DNA from: Streptomyces aquilus
Lineage (GTDB): Bacteria; Actinomycetota; Actinomycetes; Streptomycetales; Streptomycetaceae
Length of the DNA: 64,000 bases
Assembly (NCBI RefSeq): GCF_003955715.1
Contig: NZ_CP034463.1
Location: forward strand, 3,968,001 to 4,032,000
Direction: 5' to 3'
Shown here: positions 60,401 to 64,000 of the stretch, piece by piece
How positions within the stretch are numbered: position 1 is the stretch's first letter
How the letters are laid out: each line of letters begins with the position of its first letter
Position numbers and translations under genes: made by a program
Notes under the pieces: generated by a model
Databases searched by the model: none
What the model was told of the DNA's origin: nothing
Seen by the model: the letters and a program-made list of their open reading frames with translations, nothing else

Positions 60401-61045
60401 GTGCTCCAGGGTCTTGCCGAACTCGTCGATGATCAGCAAGAGAGGCTGCTGATTGTCGGTCAGGGCCTTGATGGCGGCCATGACCTGCTTCGTCTTCGGC
60501 CCGGTCGTCGTCGGGTCTTCGCAGGCCGCGAGTGCTGCAACGACGTTCTTCGGGATGCGCTTGCCCCAGCGGCGCCTTGCCGCGGTGTCCAGCGCACGGG
60601 TCACGGTGGCGACCAGTGGTTCCCGCCGCGCGGTGGCCACGGCTCCGAGGAACCCGGTTCCCGTCCGCTCAGCCCGAGCTGTAGCGAGACGCTCGGCGAG
60701 GGCTGGGCTGGTGTCCGCAAGGATCCGGTGAGCCTCGTCGCGGCGGTCCTTGTCACGGCCGAGAAGCGCGTCGATCAGGTTAGCCAGTGTGGACTTCCCG
60801 GAGCCGTAGGGTCCGGTGAAGGACCAGGCTCGGGGACGCCGCAGGTCGCTGACAGCGTTGGCGATGCGCTCCAGTACGTCAACTGCCTTCGCGCCGACAT
60901 ACGGTCCGTGCAGTTCGTCCTCGACGTCGCGTTCGAGGTTGGTCGACCGCATCTGGGAGCCGACCAGTTCGATTCCGGCCGGGAACTGAGGGGTTGCCTC
61001 GTCCTGCGGGGTGCGGGAGGTCCGCGTGGGAGCTGCGGTGGTCAC
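57446..61045 (-). CDS. sspC: SspC-like large P-loop ATPase
   Basis: The product is 1199 aa; GTG overlaps the SspB stop by 4 bp. Walker A FTGPYGSGKST is at 76-86 and Walker B LLLIIDEFG at 202-210, followed by GAENDLFLLQELAEHS, a layout typical of the large STAND-like/BREX-C-like ATPases. The long C-terminal region is helical. In SspABCD, SspC is the ATPase that couples nicking by SspB and activation by SspD. The size fits. No nuclease motif is visible in it. Confidence 0.86.
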   Translation of the reverse strand: MTTAAPTRTSRTPQDEATPQFPAGIELVGSQMRSTNLERDVEDELHGPYVGAKAVDVLERIANAVSDLRRPRAWSFTGPYGSGKSTLANLIDALLGRDKDRRDEAHRILADTSPALAERLATARAERTGTGFLGAVATARREPLVATVTRALDTAARRRWGKRIPKNVVAALAACEDPTTTGPKTKQVMAAIKALTDNQQPLLLIIDEFGKTLEHLAGHNEFSGAENDLFLLQELAEHSAGPNGLPVFLVTLQHLSFMDYASRSSELKIREWAKIQGRFEDVTFVPHHGDSLQLLRRRLDHSAVDAAGQDLIRASAQASALAWKNHGLNVLTELASDDFANLYPLHPLTAIAAPILAAQIGQHDRSLSGFLNSGEPNTVRDSLAAHSRPDAERASTVQLPQLYDYFLNSGRTSLLAASNAGRWIEVDARIKEANGLPDADQALLKTIGVLNLIDADGALSATSEMIHLALHDPTDLTDAGAFAGLEEQLADLVRRGFLVHREFSGEYRVWQGTDFDIDARLKEIISHLDDASIVQRLGAHLPSAVVAGRHSQVTGMMRVFLTAVSGPETREIQAPDELKDPADGLLVFHLGPRDQLPTVNSTLPVILGTTTHPDVVLNSATHLIALKELLEDKELDHVARREVTDRAVQAEAELREVIQTAFYPPTQDATWNLWNAGLAPETSPDSSSLPARSLSGLVSLACENVFPHTPHIRNEMLGRHSLTSNAARARSDVLDAMLTRSGEQYLGFDATAGRYGPERAIYSGALAYLGLHRANSTIQAENSTSSLLPYGFSAPGEGHEHAQPVWEALQKALDAATRRTSLDQIIRVLMSPPYGVKAGVWPLLVVTALVIRRHDVALFEEGSYLPRLTPDVVDRILAAPARFDVKYTPVGQGQRASVIKKLLVSLQVEPPRSQALRNPDLLSVARALLERVMVLNSYARKTKRISPDALAVRNALADSQDPDDLLFRALPKALGLAPIEAGTRANAAAATEYADRLTAAADEITGIERTLREEVVAVLAEEFRLPTTLPELRSTLAARLSGFATVSLNPELRGFVDFVLSESLADEDWLDPIVVRLTNKALGDWDDRDAGIFPRLAREMSASLDRVAHLYQDSSEPREQEVNLETRLLTLTDKTGAERRTLIYVPEQSRGQADQLAADVLQQAEQALGPDGARILLAALAQRVADGPAVTATETKEGA

Positions 61046-62154
61046 GCGTTCTCCTGAGTCGTGAACTGCTGCTGGTGGTCCTGGGACTTGCGTTCAGCCT
61101 TCTCGGCCTTCTCGGCCTCCTCTGCTTCGGCCAACTGCGGGTACTGCGCGCTCCATTCGTCCCGTGTGGGAAAGCCGGGGCGCCGGGTGACGTGGTCGTA
61201 CTGCTCGTCGAGGATGTCCCAGGCGAGCGCCATCGGATCGCTGGAGAAGGACATGGTCCGCTGGCCGACGGCGTCCACCCGGTTGAGTTCCGGACGACCC
61301 GCGGCGACCTTGTCCAGGGCAGCGACGATCTCAGGCTCCCGGACCCGGAAGGCCCGGCCAGGCGCTCCGGGCTCGTTGGCAAGCCGCGCCAGAGAGATGG
61401 AGCCGGAACCCTCGGTGTCGCGGGCGGCGTAGTCGAGGCAGGCATAGACCAAAACGTGGGCGGGGAGAGAGGTGCGCGCGCCAGTGGTGAACTGCCACTC
61501 CTGCTTGCCCCGGGTGCCCACGGAGGTCAGCAAGTCCAGCTCACGGAAAGGGCAGGCCAAGAGGTCTTCATAGGTGGCGCGGGAACCGCTCTGTTCGACA
61601 GGCGTGCGCGCGTACATCTTGGTCAGGCACTCGACATCCCGGGTGATGGACGCCTCCACCGGTCCATCGCTGAAGGAGAAGTTGACATGCCGCGTCACGA
61701 CCTGCGTCATGTCCGCGACGGTGAAGCGAGAGAACGGGGCAAGGTGAAACGCCGTGTACCACGCGGGAGCCCAGCATTTGGCGCCCGGCCGCGACGATAC
61801 GAGCCACCAGTGCAACAGCCACAGGCTGCCAGGTTCCTCAAGGTAGGGATCGGCGCCATCCTTCTCGTCGAGCAGCCACCGCGCTTCCCAAGTCGGGGAC
61901 GCGTACTGGGCCTTCGTCTTACCCGCCGGGTCGGCGTGCTCACGGGTGAGCTTGAACGCCTTTGACCAGTACCGCATGGCATGGACCATGTTCTTACCCA
62001 CGCCGAGCAGGACCGGGGCATCTTCGGCAAGGAAAGCAGCCGGATTGTCCTTGACCTGCATGTACGCCTTATGCAGCCAGCCGAAGCGGGGGGCGAAGGT
62101 CTCATGGCGCGCGAAGCTGGAATGTGCGGCTTCCGCGAGCCTGCTGTCTGCCAT
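61042..62154 (-). CDS. sspB: SspB-like DUF4007 protein
   Basis: The product is 370 aa from ATG 62154, 7 bp after GAGAGG; a TTG 15 bp earlier is an alternative. The N-terminal DUF4007 signature is plain: SSFARHETFAPRFGWLHKAY, then APVLLGVGKNMVHAMRYWSK. Later TTSVGTRGKQEWQFTT-like and LAWDILDEQYDHVTRR segments follow; the C-terminus is a charged coiled coil (EAEEAEKAEKAERKS). SspB is the sequence-specific nicking component of the Ssp phosphorothioation system. It is translationally coupled to sspC. Confidence 0.87.
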   Translation of the reverse strand: MADSRLAEAAHSSFARHETFAPRFGWLHKAYMQVKDNPAAFLAEDAPVLLGVGKNMVHAMRYWSKAFKLTREHADPAGKTKAQYASPTWEARWLLDEKDGADPYLEEPGSLWLLHWWLVSSRPGAKCWAPAWYTAFHLAPFSRFTVADMTQVVTRHVNFSFSDGPVEASITRDVECLTKMYARTPVEQSGSRATYEDLLACPFRELDLLTSVGTRGKQEWQFTTGARTSLPAHVLVYACLDYAARDTEGSGSISLARLANEPGAPGRAFRVREPEIVAALDKVAAGRPELNRVDAVGQRTMSFSSDPMALAWDILDEQYDHVTRRPGFPTRDEWSAQYPQLAEAEEAEKAEKAERKSQDHQQQFTTQENA

Positions 62155-62199
62155 ACGAGGGCCTCTCAATACAAGAAGAGATAAAGGGAACTGCTGGAG

Positions 62200-63384
62200 T
62201 CAGTGAGCAAGCGCGCCGGCTGTCGCTGCCATGGCGGCGCGCACCTGGTGGACCGCACGCACCACCGCCTCGGCGGCTGCGGCGGTCTCGTCTGCGGTGG
62301 TGGCGTAGCCGAGGGAGAAGCGCACAGTGCAATCTGCTTCCTCCCGGCTCAACCCCATGGCGAGCAGGACGTGGCTGGGAGTTGGGGCTCCCGAGGCGCA
62401 GGCGCTTCCGTCGGATGCCGCTATGTGCGGCATGGCGGCCATGACTGCGTCGGCGGGGGCACCCGCGAAGGTGATGCTCGCCACACCGGGCAGGCGGGGG
62501 GCTTGTTGCCCGTTGATGCGGCATCCGCCCACAGCCGTGGTCACCATGTGCTCGAGCTGATCACGCAGTTGGGTCACGCGGGCGACGTCATCGGCAAGGT
62601 CACGGCTGACGGCTGCAGCGGCAGCTCCGGCGCCGGCGATTCCGGGCACGTTGAGGGTGCCGGCCCTCCACCCCTTCTCCTGTCCGCCACCGGTGATCAG
62701 TGGCCTGAACGGCAGTGGTGTGCCGCGGCGTACGAATAGTGCGCCAACGCCTTGAGGGCCGCCGAACTTGTGGGCCGACAGGGACAGAAGGTCGACGTCC
62801 ACTTCGGAGAGGTCCAGGGGCAGCCGGCCGATCATCTGTGTGGCGTCCGTGTGGACCAGTGCGCCTGCGGCATGCGCCGCCTTGACGACCGGCGTGAGGT
62901 CGGTGAGAACTCCGGTTTCATTGTTGGCCGCCATCAGGGAGACGAGACCGACGTCGCCCCGGCCGAGCTCTTGCTCCAGGGCCACGGTTTCCACCAGGCC
63001 GTCCGCCCGCATCGGCAAAACGGTCAGCGATCCCGGCTCGTTTTGGGCCAGATCCCGGGCTGTCTCCAGCACCGCGGGGTGCTCTGCACCACTCGTCACG
63101 ATCCGGGCCTCGCGGCGGTGAGCCGCGCGCAGCGCGAGATTGTTCGCTTCGGTTGCCCCCGACGTGAAGATGATCTCCCCGGGCGAGCAGTTCAGCAGGT
63201 CGGCAAGGTGCCGACGAGCGGTTTCCACGCGATGGGCTGCGCCCCGGCCGGGGTGATGCACACTCGACGCGTTACCAACGGCCTGCAGGGCGTCCACAAC
63301 GGCAGCCAACGCTTCGGGCCGAATTGGCGCCGTCGCGTTGTAGTCGAGATATGCCGAAACCGGCCCATCAGACTCATCCCTCAT
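62200..63384 (-). CDS. sspA: SspA/DndA-like cysteine desulfurase
   Basis: The product is 394 aa from ATG 63384 behind GAGG; an ATG-less extension upstream to 63417 is less likely. It is a class V aminotransferase fold: YLDYNATAP near 12, FTSGATEANN at 73-82, PLP-binding Lys206 in SAHKFGGPQG, and the active Cys329 in SDGSACASGAPTPSH. It removes sulfur from L-cysteine and supplies it for DNA phosphorothioation through SspD. It is the first gene of the leftward operon, 45 bp before sspB. Confidence 0.9.
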   Translation of the reverse strand: MRDESDGPVSAYLDYNATAPIRPEALAAVVDALQAVGNASSVHHPGRGAAHRVETARRHLADLLNCSPGEIIFTSGATEANNLALRAAHRREARIVTSGAEHPAVLETARDLAQNEPGSLTVLPMRADGLVETVALEQELGRGDVGLVSLMAANNETGVLTDLTPVVKAAHAAGALVHTDATQMIGRLPLDLSEVDVDLLSLSAHKFGGPQGVGALFVRRGTPLPFRPLITGGGQEKGWRAGTLNVPGIAGAGAAAAAVSRDLADDVARVTQLRDQLEHMVTTAVGGCRINGQQAPRLPGVASITFAGAPADAVMAAMPHIAASDGSACASGAPTPSHVLLAMGLSREEADCTVRFSLGYATTADETAAAAEAVVRAVHQVRAAMAATAGALAH

Positions 63385-63845
63385 GCCCCACCTCGTCTCG
63401 CTCAGCACCGCAGACAATCTACTCCTGGTGGAACCCGGACGTGCGCACCGGGGGCACCACCAGGAGTGAGTCGCGATGGTAGCGATCGAGATCGATCAGT
63501 CCGCGAAACCGACACTCAGCTCGGAGCGCAAACTGTAACTCGAACTAATGTTCCCTATTGCTTGAGTGCCTGCAACCGATATCGGGAAAGGGCATCTGTG
63601 CAGAGGCGGCACGGGATCCTCGATAGAGCCTGCCGCACCTCGTCAGCGCCTCTGAGCTGCGAATATCAATCGCTGAGACCCGAGTGTCAGTGCTTGGGTT
63701 TATGGTGATCAGGCACTGTAACCCTGGGGCGACTCAGAGTTGCGGGCAGCTCTGCATGCACAGAACTGAGGCGGGGGATCCGCAAGTTGACGGTCATTCA
63801 GACATCGAGGGGAAATCTCCCCTGTTCCGCAGGGGTGGTGAATCG
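63385..63845. promoter_or_regulatory. Divergent promoter region between sspA and the right-edge gene
   Basis: No frame is convincing here. The stretch is A/T-richer than the genes around it, as expected for promoters. A weak inverted repeat CAGTGC/GCACTG lies at 63688-63718. Just before the rightward gene, AGGGGA/TCCCCT (63808-63823) and CCCCTG/CAGGGG (63819-63835) form two hairpins that exclude each other, the second covering the region before the start codon. Confidence 0.55.
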
Positions 63846-64000
63846 ATGACAGCGTGGTCGCCCGGCCTGTCCTTCCAAGCCGTGCTGGACAGCGCTCCCA
63901 TGCCGTACATCCGCGAGCAGCTCGGCAAGCACATGTGCGCTCTGCTCGACCTCATCGACGGCGGAAGCGCCGGCGATGAGCGGCTCCGAGCAGTCGCCGC
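63846..64000 (+). CDS. N-terminal part of an unknown protein (runs off the right edge)
   Basis: ATG 63846 follows GGTGGTGA and opens a frame to the window end: 51 codons with strong GC3 bias. The visible part is helical (LSFQAVLDSAPMPYIREQLG, KHMCALLDLIDGGS). It does not resemble the start of SspE (DUF262 type). It is transcribed away from sspA, so it could share regulation with the ssp operon. Confidence 0.65.
   Translation, partial: MTAWSPGLSFQAVLDSAPMPYIREQLGKHMCALLDLIDGGSAGDERLRAVA

Noticed and set aside
56616..63384. A dnd (DndABCDE) double-strand phosphorothioation cluster
   Set aside because: The DUF4007 protein and the 1199-aa ATPase match SspB and SspC. No DndD SMC-like protein and no DndE are present.
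1..64000. tRNA genes, rRNA genes, CRISPR arrays, insertion sequences
   Set aside because: I found no T-loop-like GGTTCGAATCC context, no regularly spaced repeats and no transposase or integrase motifs.
63846..64000. SspE as the divergent right-edge gene
   Set aside because: The visible 51 residues lack the DUF262-type opening expected of SspE. With only the N-terminus present the identity stays open.

Overview
The window reads as Streptomyces or a close relative. It is very GC-rich with strong GC3 bias, uses many TTG/GTG starts behind GGAGG-like ribosome sites, has a sortase-E type LAxTG surface protein, and carries a type IV secretion-like (T4SS) cluster of the SCO6881/SCO6880 kind together with several DUF317 proteins, typical cargo of Streptomyces plasmids and integrated elements. 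I see no rRNA, tRNA, CRISPR array, integrase or transposase, so I cannot say whether the element is integrated or a plasmid.

Layout. Bases 1-313 are the end of an outside gene, closed by a strong terminator. From about 0.4 to 15.8 kb genes run leftward: a cell-wall anchored protein, small accessory proteins, a mini-cluster (HAD hydrolase, two MFS exporters, ATP-grasp ligase, two winged-helix regulators), helical proteins, a secreted SH3-like protein, a GNAT acetyltransferase, a RelE-like protein, a DUF4913 protein and a DNA methyltransferase. A promoter region at 15.94-16.05 kb separates these from a long rightward block. That block starts with T4SS genes (NlpC/P60 wall hydrolase, pilin-like DUF6112 protein, VirB8-like, VirB6-like, PrgI/VirB4N-like and VirB4 ATPase, 16.3-24.2 kb) and continues with small proteins to 33 kb. 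After a 1.4 kb non-coding, structured stretch come a MoxR-type ATPase with a VWA/HEAAH partner (34.8-37.8 kb), a second block of small DUF317 and related proteins, the VirD4-like coupling ATPase (48.2-50.0 kb), a C5-cytosine methyltransferase and a DnaB N-domain protein ending at 54.4 kb.

The right end is different. A leftward operon with the gene set of the single-strand phosphorothioation system (sspA, sspB, sspC, sspD) occupies 56.6-63.4 kb. Beyond a 21-bp terminator hairpin lies a visibly lower-GC gene whose product joins a GHKL ATPase to what looks like a PD-(D/E)xK nuclease domain. No SspE-type protein is visible, so this is a candidate alternative restriction partner. A divergent gene leaves the right edge.

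Three properties tie the element together. First, an almost perfect palindrome (ATCCCCGGTT, 5-bp spacer, AACCGGGGAT), or its half, lies just downstream of a -10-like box at each main transcription start, suggesting one regulator. Second, about 33 small proteins, but none of the recognised T4SS machinery, end in a Pro/Ala-rich linker and a terminal Arg cluster (SRTR, RRTR, ARNR, RRRR and the like). That resembles the positively charged C-terminal signals of VirD4-dependent T4SS substrates, so the element may encode a secretion machine with a large cargo set. Third, a roughly 60-70 residue module recurs in nine of these small proteins. Several small genes appear to start at CTG, ATC or GTC, and four are interrupted by frameshifts.
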